64,000 bases of DNA from Norana najaformis (lineage: Eukaryota; Annelida; Clitellata; Crassiclitellata; Hormogastridae): positions 40,651,924 through 40,715,923 of the forward strand of contig OZ029914.1 in NCBI GenBank assembly GCA_964023275.1, read 5' to 3'. Below are positions 35,600 to 47,439 of the stretch, one piece after another. Positions within the stretch are counted from its first letter, which is position 1. Each line of letters begins with the position of its first letter. A model generated the notes under the pieces. The model made no database searches. It was not told the DNA's origin and was given only the letters and a program-made list of their open reading frames with translations. The translations under genes were made by a program, and so were the position numbers.

Positions 35600-38005
35600 T
35601 TATATCGCGCTAATTTTTGAATTCACCTCAAAATCCCGGGTAGCTTGAAAAAGATGACTTGAATTGTTTCTGAAATGAAATAATAGAAAGAGAAGTGTCC
35701 TTAAAGTTGGTGGTAGTGAATTCCACAGATGTGGACCAGCAAGTGAAAAGGCAAATCTTGTTTTGGTAAGTTGGAAAAGCAGTTGGCCAGAGGAGGCTGA
35801 TCTTAAGTTTGTCCTGGAGGGATTAAGTGTGAGTGGAATGCAAAGGTCAGCAAGGTAGCTTGGTGCTAGATCAAGAGCTTTGTATAAAAGAACAGCAACT
35901 TTAAACTGGACTCGAGCTGGAAAAGATAACCCATGAAATTTTGAACACATTAAGTCTGTAACCGGAGATCTTGGAGGAACCTAAACAACAAGGCAAGCAG
36001 CTGCACGCAAAACTGATTGTAAGCAGTTTAAAAGACGATAAGAAAGAGGCTGAGTATAGAATTGCAATAGACGAATAGTAATAAGACAAGTGAACGGACA
36101 AAAGCATGGTCAGCATCCGGTCATGTACTGCAGGGATACACGTAGACATACTGTATTTGAAGACAGTTAAGCAGCTGAGTAAACTGGACAAGATGAATAT
36201 ATTTGGAGGTTGTCAGCACAGAAAAAGGTGCAACGTCAAAAGAGCCCATGACAAATTATTGTACCCCGACAAAGGAGCCCCGCCCCGTCGAAAGATTTTA
36301 AATGAATTACAGGAATGCAAGAATAATTATTACGTTAAAACGTATTCACCTAACATAGTGTTTCCTTTAAAAGCAGTATACCTATGTCATTATGCATGCT
36401 GGTATAACTAGTTATAAAATAGTAAACCATCACAGTTCCAAACTGTGACAAATCCTCCGGAGATAGTGATTGGAACTGTGCTGTATAAAAATAACCATGT
36501 TGATTAAGAAATGATATGACATAAAGCACAGGAACCGAATATAGAATGAACACGAAGGGACCTAGCACGAAACCGCAAGGAGTGCCGCATATGAATGGTG
36601 CAGGAGAAAATAGACTACGAAATTTAACATTGTATGATCGACCTGACAGATATGTGCTCGACCAGGCAATCCTTAGCTAAAGGCTAATATTTCAAGAAGA
36701 ATACTATGATCAACCGTGTCAAATGCAGAAAGCTAATGACAGTACTGTAGCCAGTATCAGCACTATTTACCCTACATTTGACTCTCGTGGATTTTGTTAC
36801 TCTTGCCCTACTGTGTGGAATGCCTTACCGACTAGCATCAAAGATAATACTCTTCAAATAACAAGTCTAAAAAAGAACTTAAACCTTACATGTTCAATAG
36901 ATCTACCTAGATTTCGGTTGGTAATAGCGCGCATTATAAATGTCTGTTTAATAATAATAATAATAGCAGATGTTAACATATAAGTCAGAGCACGAAGGAT
37001 GGTAGTTTTATTAGAATAGTATGACAGATAGGCAGACTGATAGGTGGTAGAAGGAAATTTTCATTTAGGTAGTTAAATAGCTTATCATATACACACCTGT
37101 ATAATGATTTTGGTAAAATGTTACCGTTGAAATCACCGTGAAATACTTTTGATGAGACACGTTGGAGCAGGGTCGATGTCACGTGTCTTTTCTGGAGATC
37201 TGTTGATGATCGGTAACATCTCAATAAATTACACTGACTGGCTGAAATAGTTGAAGTTGACTGTTGCAGGTAGAATATGTTGGCTGAGGTGTCGCTTTAG
37301 TTGCTGACCTGACAACCTGGACCTTTTTTGCAAAAGATTTAACAGAGTCATCAGCAGGAGAAAATCAGGCTGTGCGTTGATTGACGAACAATGCAGAATC
37401 TTTGGCATGGATGTCCAGAGTCGACGAGGATCGAGCGGTTTTCGTTTGCCTCCCAATATGCTGATTGCTTCATGCTCTAAAGGCATAAGTTGACGCAGTT
37501 GAGTGGTCCAGTCTTATGTATCAGATTGAGTTCCAGTTTTTCGACATCCGCGTTCAAGAGTCCGAGTACGTCTTTTCATAGCTGCGCACTCAGAATCGAA
37601 CTGTAACGGCGATAAATCTTTATTGTTTATCTGGGAGGATGTTGATCATGTAGAATGGTCTCAACGTATTCAAAGGAGGTTGGTTGAAGGAAAATGGTAA
37701 GTCTCTTTGGCTGTGAAACTGTTGCCATGGCACAAATAATTGCAACCTCGCCTCCACGTTAATTTTAGTCTGAGGTTGGGTCGGATAGTTGATGTCTAGG
37801 CATGTCTATGTACTCGAAGCTGTCTGGAGTAACTTGACAGAACGAGTAGTCTCCAGAGACATGCAAGATTTCTGTAAGCACAAAAATGTCCTATGCATTG
37901 TCACGAATAGTGGTTCGTAAGTACAAATCTTGTTCCTTATTGACCAAGCATTAAGAATGTATCGTCTGACTAGAACTACGATTCCTCGCTCAGCCGAAGG
38001 ACACA
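35600..38005 (-). mobile_element. Decayed LINE (family 2, CR1/L2-like)
   Basis: Minus-strand fragments appear in the right order. An endonuclease start is near 37800-38000 (LNAWSIRNK). A pre-RT linker follows (37229-37600, DPRRLWTSM). A reverse-transcriptase stretch lies near 36500-36590 (GFVLGPFVFILY, cf. GSVLGP). The C-terminus is at 35600-35950 (FKVAVLLYKALDLAPSYLADL, AGPHLWNSLPP). Many frameshifts and deletions make it inactive. A short plus-strand LINE end (36723-36983, CPTVWNALPTSI) is nested inside. Confidence 0.7.
36723..36983 (+). mobile_element. Nested LINE C-terminal fragment
   Basis: The plus-strand frame has the SCPTVWNALPTSIKDN motif, typical of the reverse-transcriptase C-terminus, then LKKNL and an (ATA)n tail. 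It lies opposite in orientation to the surrounding family-2 LINE. Confidence 0.55.
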
Positions 38006-38075
38006 CGGCGTGTTTACAAATGTCTTACTTACCTACTTACTTATTTACTTACTCACTCACTCACTTACTTAGAAC
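37975..38075 (+). repeat. Repeat end with (TTAC)n tail
   Basis: CTCAGCCGAAGGACACACGG, then GTCTTACTTAC repeats. A close relative is at 44035-44095 (CTCAGCCGATGGACATATGG, GTCTTACTTAC). Both look like 3' ends of one retroposon family. Confidence 0.5.
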
Positions 38076-38223
38076 TCAAAGAACGAGAAGTGAGTGATAC
38101 GACTATTTTGCAAATTTAGTTTAATATTCTGGTTTAAGTGCTTTTTATTTTTTAGCAGAGAAACAATCACTTTAAGTAGTTGTGTTGCCATATGACTAGG
38201 ACATAAATACACAGGCCTGGAAA

Positions 38224-39200
38224 GTGCTTAATAAACGTCATGTAACAGAAAATGGCTTCCGTGCACCGCAGCGCTCCTGGCGACGAGCAAGTATCTTAGC
38301 CACCTCTATAAAAGAAAATAAATCTGAGTCTAGACCAAATCTTGTAATGCAGTTGTATGAAAAAATTAATTTATTGAAGCACAGTAAAATAGTAATAACA
38401 TGGATTCCTAGCCACATTGGTGGCAGACTTACTGCAAAGGAAGGCCTAGAACTTTCACAAATCAGTTCAACTCAATATATAGAATTGAGTGAAGTTTTTG
38501 CTATAATTAAAAATCATATTTTAATTAAGTGGCAAAATGAATATGATAAAGACACTAGAGGGAGTTTTTATAAAACCATCCAGCCTCTGGTTTCCACTGA
38601 CATTAAGTATATGGACTGTCCTAGGAAACAGGAAGTTCAAATTACTAGACTGCGTTTAGGACATATCCTAACTAATACATGGCTTAAGAAAATTAAAAAG
38701 AGCCTAACAGACTTATGTATACAATGTCAGGTACCTGATACAATTGAACATGTATTATTAAATTGTAAAAAACAGAATATTTCATATAAACTAAAACAAA
38801 AATGCCAGGAAAAGAGACTAGACTTTACTGTAAAAAAACATCCTGTGTAACCGTTATCTTTATATTTTATATTTTTTATTTTTTTTTATTTTTATAAACC
38901 TAGAGGTTTATAAAATCTTGATGAGCATCAACAAAGATAGAGTCATTTAAATAAAATGGATTATTCCAATGTAAATATAATCTGTAAATATTTTTCGATT
39001 GTATGTGTGATATTCTCCCTGACAAAACATTTGTGATGTAAATAAAACTAATTCTGTAATTAATATGTTTTAGCCTGTTAAAAAATTTATCTGAAAATTT
39101 TCTATATGTAAAAATATTGTTCTGTTTTTAATGGTGAAATAATCTGTTATATGGGCCTAGAACTTACTTTTCAATAATAATAATAATAATAATAATTTTT
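38224..39200 (+). mobile_element. RNase H-bearing LINE, 3' fragment
   Basis: A 208-codon frame (38224-38850) contains VITWIPSHIG, the RNase H motif, then a conserved C-terminal segment (ITRLRLGHILTN...CIQCQVPDTIEHVLLNC) with a CxxC-H-C knuckle, as in I/Jockey/Tad-type LINEs. The RNase H region is internally deleted. A long T-rich 3' sequence ends near an (AAT)n run at 39175-39196. Confidence 0.65.
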
Positions 39201-39689
39201 AAATCTCTCTTAAACAGTCGTTTAGAATTCATTTATAAATACCGGTGCTTACTGGTGGATGATTATACATTCAATTCATAGTAAAAGTACAAACCTGTTA
39301 TCGGGCCTAAAACATCACTTTATTAGTGTATAATTATTAAAGATAATGTTATGTCTTTTATACGACATGGGCCTGTGTGCCAAACTCACATTTCTGTATG
39401 TTTATCAATTTTACCTTTTGTAACGTTAAGTCATTTTACTTGATAAAATGCACATGGCTATACCACTTTGTTAGGACACCATCTTAGTAGTAAATGGTGT
39501 TGTCTGTAAACATTGGCTCCCTGTAATTGTTGCACCTACCTAATTTGTATATAGTCTTTGTTGATTTCGTTAAATATATTTTATTTCATTTGTATTTTGT
39601 GAAAAAAAGAAAAAAGGAAAAAAAGAACGAAAAACAAAATACGGAAAAATTACCGAAAATATATAAATACGCTAAAAAAGCCTTTATGG

Positions 39690-39935
39690 CAACTGAGAAG
39701 AGCCTAAATGGCCACAAAAAAGCCTTGACGGCCACAAAAGAACCTGACGGCCACAAAAGAGCCTGACGGCCACAAAAGAACCTTAACGGCCACAAAATAA
39801 CGTTATGGCCACAAAAGAGCCTGATGGCCAAAAAGAGCCCGATGGCCACAAAAGAGCCTGATACCAAAAAAAGAACCCGATGGCCACAAAAGAGCCTGAC
39901 GGCTACAAAAGAGCCGAAATGGCCAGTGAAAAGAA
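39690..39935 (+). repeat. 19-20-bp minisatellite (GGCCACAAAAGAGCCTGAC)
   Basis: About ten imperfect tandem units run here. Each unit stays open on both strands, giving repetitive frames (SFVAIGLFLA-type on the minus strand). Inverted relics of the same word (GGCCATAAAGGCTCTTTTT) occur at 40640-40690. Confidence 0.8.
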
Positions 39936-40039
39936 AAAAAATTACAGAAAATTTATAAATCAGATATGGAAAAAGGCTTTATAGCAACTGAGAATAGCCT
40001 TAATAGACACACAAGAGCCGTAATGGACAGTGGACAGTC

Positions 40040-40285
40040 TTCCAACAAGAAGAAAACCAACAAGAAGTCGACAAAGGTGCCATCAACCAGTCAACAGAAT
40101 GCCCTTCGCCTGCATTTGGTCTCTCAGCCATGTCATGCTGCAATCAGTTTTAAAAAATACATACGTTACCTACGGAAACAAAAAACTTAAAGGAAACGAT
40201 AAGAAGAAAGAAATGAACATTTTCATATCGAAGACGTCAACGGCCTTAGTTGCCATAAGATGTCGTTAAACCCATGGACAAGAAG
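40040..40285 (-). repeat. Dispersed repeat Z, copy 2 (inverted)
   Basis: This is the reverse complement of 28650-28880, running from CAACCAGTCAACAGAATGCC to AGATGTCGTTAAACCCATGG. The two copies are 11 kb apart. Confidence 0.65.
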
Positions 40286-40684
40286 AAGAAGCAAGTATCT
40301 TGCGTTTATTTAAATAACGAATGTATTACGGCTTTGAAGAAAAGCGGCGAATTATTTTAGTTTAGAAGTTAACAATTGCCAGTGGAAATTAAAACATTAT
40401 GTATTAAATATGTCCCTTAATGTCCACATTACAAATTATTGGGCATTTGATTAAATTTTGAAGCTATATAATTTCTCTAATGAACAGCACTACAATGCAA
40501 AGATTTATGTACAGGGCTTATATGCTCATATTTTGATCCATCAGTTATTGTTCTAACCAAAGAACTTGTGAGGTAAGACTTTTGGGGTCTTCAAGAGACA
40601 GAAGCAACAAAAGTCGTAATGTCAACCTTTTATTAAACAAAAAAGGCTCTTTTTGTTATTATTTTTTGGCCATAAAGGCTCTTT

Positions 40685-41045
40685 TTCTAGCAATACAGCA
40701 TGGCTTGCACTAACAGAAATTTACATGGTTTAAGATCCATATATACATATATATATACATCATAGCTATTTACAACAAAATTTATATGCAATATTAAATT
40801 GCTGATACACATATATATTTAACAATATATTTTAAACTAGATAATTAATAGAAATGTTTTTACCTTTTTCAAATAGGCCAACAGCATGACATGCACTTTC
40901 AGAAAGTTACATGGTTTAATATCCATGTATATATTATATATACATCATAGTTATTTGCAAAAGCATTTATATACAATATTAATCTGCTGATACACATATT
41001 TAATAATGTATTTTAAAACTAGACATTTAATACAAGTGTTTTACC
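40685..41045 (+). repeat. AT-rich tandem duplication
   Basis: Two units of about 190 bases (starting near 40695 and 40880) share TTACATGGTTTAA, ATACATCATAG and GCTGATACACATAT. No coding content. Confidence 0.65.
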
Positions 41046-41343
41046 TTATTCTTATCTATGCCTTCTTTAGATATATACAAATTCAAAATATTTTTGCTTA
41101 TAATTTTAGATATGCATGACATCTTGGTAGGGAACATTTATATAGTACCCATCAAAGTTATCAGAATATATAGGCTCTATTTACACACTGTAGTTACAAA
41201 TGCTATGTCTATTATTTACATTATAATTTTATGGGCTATTTACAAAATCTTACCATTAGTTATTTTCATAATAATATAGAAAGCCTCAAGACAAAGGTCC
41301 TGTGCTATTTATTGTCAGATGAATTCTGTCATGTATTGTGGAG

Positions 41344-42110
41344 CTATACATGTTTCAGTTTCAAGACTTTTCGCCTCGTTCTTATGGAAGTTGTTTTATT
41401 CATTGCTAGAGTTTGCTTGAGCATCTCTGGCAGTTCATAATGTAGTCTGGTAGTAATGTATGCAGTTAAAATGGTATCAAGAACCGAGGGACAAAGATAA
41501 TTTTTCAAGTGCAATTGACAAGTCTTAATAATGTCTCGTTTAATGCTTTGCAGAACATGAGGCAGGTGAACATTCTTTGTAATACTGCTCATGAAATGCG
41601 ATTCTACATCACACAGATATCGAAGGACCTCTGGCTTTGGAATCCTTAATTTTCCAAAATCACCTGGGCAAGCAGCTTTAAACCGGATAAAATACAAAGA
41701 TGGATTGCTAGCAATTGCATTTTTATCACATAAAGAGTCCAAGGAGGTATCACATGGATGCAACTTGTAAACCCTTTGTGTCACATATCCACCAATATAT
41801 GCCATTGCATTTAAAGTGGCCAAATCATAAACCTGTATCTCACCTTCAGAAAAGCTAGATGTTGAAGCGCAACTTGTAGTCACTGTGTCAATCGTCGGTG
41901 TCAACTTTGTAACTTGTTTAATTGGGTAACTTCCCAATTTCTGAAGAGAAAGTAAAATTTCATCATCATTACTCTCGCAGTTCCCACCACTATAAGTTGA
42001 TAAGAGATTATTAGCCACACTCTGGCGCATTGCACTGCGAAAATGACCTGCTGAAGGATTGTCACAGAATCCTCCCTTCTGTCTAATGGAAGCAAAATAA
42101 CTTTCAAGGC
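41344..42110 (-). pseudogene. P-element/THAP9-type transposase, C-terminal relic
   Basis: The minus-strand text QKGGFCDNPSAGHFRSAMRQ and GGNCESND matches the region of P-type transposases where ...RGG-DNP... precedes the C-terminus. It then continues with AYIGGYVTQRVYKLHPC and DFGKLRIPKPEVLRYL. A frameshift near 42030 splits it, and the N-terminal THAP and catalytic parts are absent. The surviving 228-codon frame (41344-42030) is open, but the element cannot be autonomous. Confidence 0.6.
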
Positions 42111-42114
42111 ATGC

Positions 42115-43480
42115 TCATATGCTCATATCCCATTGGGCATATTTCCATATGTGACTCTTATTGGTTCCATATGGGTTCCATTAAATGTTTATCGAGATAA
42201 CATAACATGACTGAAGATTTATAAAGCGCAACTTCAAGAAAAAACTCATCAATAGCGCTCCCGATCAGTTAGAAAAGACCCGCGGTCAAACAGAACAGAT
42301 TTCAAGCGATTGCAGAACAAATAAAGTGACAGGCTGATTAGCTCTTGTAAAGAAGGTTATTCCAGGATGCAAGACCAACGAAAGCAAAGCTTCTATGCTG
42401 AGTAGTAGAGGGACGACAAGGGCTCCGTAAGCAGCCGAACGGAAGGAGCTATGACCCGGAATAGATGAGGTAGAGGTACAAAAAGACCTCAGGTAGAATG
42501 GGGCAGTTCCCACCAAACAGATGCTGGCCTGGTATAAGCGGTTAAAGTGAAAGACAGCGGTGTTACTTTGTTTCTGGTGTCGGGATACGGAACTAACAAT
42601 GCGGAGTAGTGCATTATGAGAGTTTCGAAGAGGGTGCAGGATCTGCGGCGTTGTGACCGATGCTAGCGTACACTTCGACCCGGCTGAACATGGGATTCTT
42701 AGACGGCGGGGCCACACCTGCGGCGTAGGCTCTGGCGATGTTCATCTCGACGTACTCCGTCGTATCGGACTGGCTTACTCTCGGAGGCTTCGGGGGTGGC
42801 GTGCCCTGCTGCTCCATTTGGCTGGCCCGCGGAGGTTTGGGTAGACCGTTTGACTGGTTCACTGGATTCATTGTCACATTCTGGAACAGACAGATTCGCG
42901 TTTTAAATTGTGTCCGTAATGTGAATGAATTGTAAACTAAATCTCCATACTTTCTCAGCGTCTTACAAAGCCGCGTTAGAAAGGCCAGCTTAATCACCGG
43001 CGCTAATTCAAATCAATTCCGCAAGAGCCAGGTTGTTTGGTCAGTTTCTGTGCCAGGTCACCACAAAATTACCCGAGGCAATCCCATATGGGACCCATAT
43101 CATCACATGAACATATTTTCGTATGGGACTCTGACTGGGGGTTCCATAAGGATTACATCGAATGTTTATCGGACATGCTGGCCTGGCATAAGGGGCTAAA
43201 GAATCAGAATCCGGGGGTCAAGCCAAGGAGACAACATGGTGATATGGTTGAAATCGTTGGTGACGGTTGTCATGGGAGAGTGCAGGAGCGGAAGCAGGAT
43301 AGGATAGCTTGAAGAGTTCGGTTTTCAGTCTTGCGTGAAGGGCTGCAGGAGAGAGGGCAAGTAAAGAATTGTTTAGATTGACAGGCGATTGTCAAAAGGA
43401 AAAAGCAAGTTCCATGAGGAACGTAACGAATGCGCTCATTTTCTGTTCGAGCTTTGGCAAATCAGGAAATTTGTCATCTT
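42115..43480 (+). repeat. Duplicated segment T, copy 1
   Basis: It matches 62885-63900 in direct orientation. It opens with CATATG/CCCATA palindromic words and carries the tail exon T1 on the minus strand. A second palindromic cluster follows (GGCAATCCCATATGGGACCC). Copy 1 has about 350 extra bases between the first palindromic cluster and the tail exon. Confidence 0.75.
42614..42880 (-). CDS. Signalling tail exon T1 (SH3 ligand, YVEM, YASI)
   Basis: The minus strand has acceptor TCTGTCTGTTCCAG at 42881 and an open frame to a stop at 42614. The frame has two proline motifs (PKPPRAS, PPPKPPR, class-II-like PxxPxR SH3 ligands), TEYVEMN (YxxM PI3K-type site) and EVYASI (ITIM-like). It looks like a receptor cytoplasmic tail, or the C-terminus of an adaptor, rather than a full protein. 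The acceptor is phase 0, unlike the phase-1 exons of genes A, B and E, so it belongs to another gene structure. Copy T2 at 63044-63319 keeps all motifs. No transmembrane exon was found nearby. Confidence 0.5.
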   Translation of the reverse strand, partial: NVTMNPVNQSNGLPKPPRASQMEQQGTPPPKPPRVSQSDTTEYVEMNIARAYAAGVAPPSKNPMFSRVEVYASIGHNAADPAPSSKLS

Positions 43481-44060
43481 CAACTTCGGCTGAATCGGAG
43501 GAACCAGAACTTTTAACATCAAACGTCTCGCAGCCAGCTGGACTGAAGAACTCGTCCTTCTCCTCATCGTTATCATCATCGGAAACAGCTGGACTTGCGA
43601 GTTCATTCTCGTCTCCATCCGAGGCAGCTGGGCACAAGTACTTATCTTCATCAGACTCAACAAAATCAGAATTACAAACTGCAGAATAACAGTTGCGGAG
43701 GACGACTGATTGAAGTCTTCTCGTTGGTCGTGAGATAGCATAAAAGTGTCACTCTCAAAATCATCCAACCGCTCTTTCCTAACGCAAAAAAATACAAATT
43801 CGCCAACCGTATAACCGTCCAAGGATTCAAGCGGTGAAACTGTACCCATCGAATCACTATCAGACTCCACAACAACGGAGGCTGATTCGGCTGTCGACCA
43901 CACAGGTGTCACTCTCTAAATCATCCAACCGATCTTTCCCGTCCAAAAAAGCAAGCTCATTCCAGATTTCAAATATTCCGCTGTCATCGCAGACACATGG
44001 AGGACAGTGGGATACGCTGTCAGCTTACGCCTACGATTTCTCGCTCAGCCGATGGACATA
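43392..44060 (-). pseudogene. Acidic repeat-containing frame, unassigned
   Basis: The minus strand reads Asp/Glu/Ser-rich text (SPAVSDDDNDEEKDE, SSDSAEVEDDKF). Upstream are two related pieces, ERLDDFESDTF and DRLDDLESDTC, about 160 bases apart. Joining them needs at least one frame change near 43680. It resembles the acidic N-termini of some transposases and nuclear proteins, but no family is recognised. The corresponding right-hand copy past 63900 diverges quickly. Confidence 0.25.
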
Positions 44061-44246
44061 TGGCGTGTTAACAAATGTCTTACTTACTTACTAAGCGTGA
44101 CTGTCATCCCCATACCTAAACTCAATGACTCTACAGAGTAATCAAACAAACTGGAGGAGAGGGGGAACTGTTGACAGCCGAAACACGACTGTCACCTCCA
44201 TTCCCGATCTCTATAACTCCATTGTGATCAAAACAACTTATGTGGC

Positions 44247-44760
44247 CTATCTGAGTTGGGGAGAGTGGGAATCGCTGTCAGCCGAACCATGACTCTCATC
44301 TCCATTTCCCATCTCGTTAACCAATCGGGTCTGGTCTCCACTGAACGGGACAGAGTGCTGTTCGCAAAAAGCTGCAGCATCATTTCTTTCACCAGTATCA
44401 GTAACCACGACTGTACAGAAAAGGCTCGTCTGGCCTACCTGGACCTGAGTAGGACGGCGGGCGTCTCGTAGAACGTCAGCAGACAGTTTGACAACCATCA
44501 CGTCCTCGTCTTCCACGGGCGGTTCCTCGCCACCCAACCACAGACGTCGGAACAGAATTCCAAACATCTCGCCTTGAAACTCGAGAATCTAAACGCACGC
44601 CGATTAAAATCGCAGAGAATAATCTCAAAAGAGCAGCCAAAATATCGCCACGCAAAGCAGACGCAAATCGGCAATGATGAAAACGTCACCGGAAGCTCAT
44701 TAGCAGGCGATGATGACGTCGTTTTATCAGCCCGCCGTGACATATTTTTGAATTAACTGT
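44247..44760 (-). other. CpG-richer open region, unassigned
   Basis: Two overlapping minus-strand frames (44247-44567 and 44498-44743) lie in a stretch with more CG dinucleotides than its surroundings. Related words (CAGCCGAA, GACTNTCANCTCCAT) recur near 44000, 44180 and 44280, showing internal repetition. No known domain was recognised. It could be a promoter/first exon or a decayed repeat. Confidence 0.2.
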
Positions 44761-44929
44761 TTTATGTGCTTAAATTAACTTCTAACAATAACAACAGTGA
44801 TAATAATATGACGGCGGTGGAATTAGTAACTGAAATATTAATAATAGTGGGCCTATTCATCCCAGGAATAATATTTCTGCAAGCCGCTTCTGCGGGGCCA
44901 TGACTTATTTTTAAAATTCGTATAGCGCT

Positions 44930-45040
44930 ACGATGGCCGATTAGTTGACAGCCAGTCTTCATGCAAAGCGTGCGGGTTCGAGCCTCCCATAGTCGAGTCA
45001 TGATATCTGGCCTCACGAGAGGCCAAGCCAGATATTTTAA
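44930..45040 (+). repeat. tRNA-like head with adjoining hairpin
   Basis: GATGGCCGATTAGTTGACAG (A box-like) and GGGTTCGAGCC (B box) look tRNA-derived. At about 45002-45036 is a strong hairpin with arms ATATCTGGC/GCCAGATAT and an inner GGCCTC-ACGA-GAGGCC. Probably a SINE fragment, not a tRNA gene. Confidence 0.45.
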
Positions 45041-45344
45041 TGCTTCTACAGAAGCTGTTATTAGCAAGTAAGTGCAAGTGCTCTGAATCCATTTTAGAGA
45101 CAAATATGGACACCAGAGGACACGATTTCGGTAAGTTATAAATCGTTTGTACGAAATCGGGGTGATTTAGAGATGAATTCCACGAGCATATCAAATTATG
45201 AGCATTTCTCAGGGCTATATAACCTAATTTACGCGCAGCAAAAGATAATGAAAACGCGAAAAGTTTGTCCAAAAATCCGGAATAAAAACGGTGACAGAGA
45301 GTTTAGCTGTTGAACTGCACTATATAAAGTAATTGATTTACATT

Positions 45345-45540
45345 ATGCTACATTATGGTCCCTAAACCGGGACCTAAAATGACGACGAGAACCTTAAATG
45401 GCCAGGCATTCAATCGAACTGGCAACGGTGAAGGATCTCAACTTGTGGTGAAGGATCTCACCCAATCAATTTACTGAAAAATGAGCAGAGTCGAAGTCAT
45501 ACGATCGATATAGAAATACCGTCTATAATTACATTGCATT
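45345..45540 (+). repeat. SINE-3 body fragment
   Basis: GTGAAGGATCTCACCC, GAAAAATGAGCAG and CATACGATCG match, in reverse orientation, the SINE at 51070-51305. The tRNA-like head is missing here. Confidence 0.55.
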
Positions 45541-45619
45541 GTATTGTATTTGATAACTTATATAGCGCTTCTTACAGAACAAACTACTCAGAGGCGCTTC
45601 CAGCATGAGAATCCTGGGG

Positions 45620-46115
45620 AAACAAGAACGTCTTTAAACAACGAGCTGACTGAACCCTATCACTGATCTGAATGTCATTGATCTGCTGCGCGACGACCTG
45701 CACTGGTTGCGCGTTCCTCAGCGGATCACCTACAAACTGTGCCTAATTACATACAAGGCTCTTAATGGTCTTCTACCAGACTACATATCCGACTTCTGTA
45801 TTCGAACAGCCGACAACCAGAACACATATCGGCTACGGTCCTCAATGAGGAATTAACTGCATGTCCCGCGGTCTTCCACGAAGTTTGGCGAACGTTGCTT
45901 CACTGTCGCCGGACCCACTGCGTGGAACAGTCTTCCTGACAATGTGACGAATGCCCCATCCCTGGACACGTTTAAGTCATCACTCAAGACACATCTTTTA
46001 GGATATCTTACGACTGTAGTTGATTTTTGTTTTTTAACCCATGTACAGCGCCTTTTTTCTTCGGCCTCGGCTGCTACGGCGCTATATAAATTGTCTAATT
46101 ATTATTGTCACAAAC
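45620..46115 (+). mobile_element. LINE 3' end with GGCGCTATATAAAT tail
   Basis: The plus strand reads LHWLRVPQRITYKLCL, TYKALNGLLPDYISDFC, AGPTAWNSLPDNV and FKSSLKTHLL, the conserved C-terminus of a CR1/L2-like reverse transcriptase. One stop lies near 45854. The 3' end has CAGCGCC...GGCGCTATATAAATTGTC. This is the same tail seen on SINE-like repeats here, pointing to a LINE that mobilises SINEs. Confidence 0.75.
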
Positions 46116-47250
46116 TGTGACCCTTGCATTATATAGTCTCATAACAAAGTATTGTCCAAGTGTTTACAGTTGACAACGTATTAACAGCTTTTGCAAGATG
46201 GGTCAAGGGTCATCTATTACAGCTGAAACGCATCGAACAAAAGAGCTCAATCATGTAGGCTAATCAGACAAAAATTACTAGTACATGAATTTAAATTTAA
46301 TTTCATACTTTACCAGTTCTTTTTATATATAAGATAACATTACAAGATTACAACAAATACCAGCTAAATGCACTGAACCAAAACGAACTTATTTTGGCTC
46401 AGTGCATTTGGTACAGTTGGAGATAGTGAGCTCAAGAAAGATTGTTCATAGGTTATTACTGAGAACTTTCCTTTGTTACACCAGCGCGACCCTTGCGCAA
46501 TTTTTTTTACATCGTAGTGAAATGTTCATAAGTGTACATCAGACATACTGCCGAAAAAACAAAACATATGGTGACATTTATGTTCATGGCGTTATATTTT
46601 CACACTTAACTGTAGCTTTCTAATACAATGAAACGGAAAATTGAAGGACAAAGAATGTATGTATGCATGCAATTCATGCATGCATGGATCTGCATAGTGC
46701 CTTAAGGAACCTGTCCTAGACATGCATGCATACATACATTTATATATACGTGTAAGCCTGTACATATACGTGCATACATACTTGCCTACACAAAAATACA
46801 TATATACAAACATACATACGCACACAAGTGCATCTATGCATGCATTTACTAGCCACATTTAATCACATTTCATGCTAGGAATGTCTGGCTAACATAGCCT
46901 ACGTTCCAGTCACTTCGTAGGTGCGTAATGTTTTCCATGGCCGGCAACGGCTGAAATAAAATACTTGTTTTCCGAGCTACATTCAAATTTATATTGTATG
47001 TCTCAAGAATTCTTACCCCAAATTCTGATATTGAAGCCACTACAAAACTAACTTACGAAGCTCCTGTAAACAAGTCGGAAAGCTAACATGTACCTCTAAT
47101 TGGGTGTATCATATGTGTAGGCCTACGTATTAAAATGAATTTGAAAGAAATTTTGAGTAAATTTGTATATCATCTTTGTCATGTTCATTAGGATTAGTGT
47201 ATCGCTTTCACTTTGGTGAAACATTGAATGAGTGATCAATGCTGGCGTAG
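46116..47250. other. Spacer with ATGC/ACAT microsatellites
   Basis: No gene was seen. Imperfect TGCATGCA/ATACATAC repeats lie at 46650-46850. Confidence 0.4.
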
Positions 47251-47436
47251 GTGCTGGCAGCAAACGCGTTCTGTATTTGCATCTTTCTCGGTATCGAACT
47301 TGAAGGCGTTTCGACCAAGGATTTAACATCAGTCATCTGTAAGTACTCAGTTCCGTCAGCTCCAGCAACCTACAAAGAGTTACCCAGTAGAGAAAAAGCA
47401 TCGTCAGATCTATCAAGATCTAAAACATCTTCTTGA
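47251..47436 (+). CDS. Possible tail exon with YKEL motif
   Basis: The plus-strand frame ends APATYKELPSREKASSDLSRS...stop. An acceptor-like ACATCAG precedes TCATCTGTAAG, but the same stretch also holds a perfect GTAAGTA donor, so the exon limits are ambiguous. YKEL is a bare YxxL. It may be a receptor tail or chance. Confidence 0.25.
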   Translation: MLAANAFCICIFLGIELEGVSTKDLTSVICKYSVPSAPATYKELPSREKASSDLSRSKTSS

Positions 47437-47439
47437 TTT

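Noticed and set aside
39690..39935. Regular repeats resembling a CRISPR array
   Set aside because: Units are contiguous with no unique spacers, and the genome is eukaryotic; it is a minisatellite.
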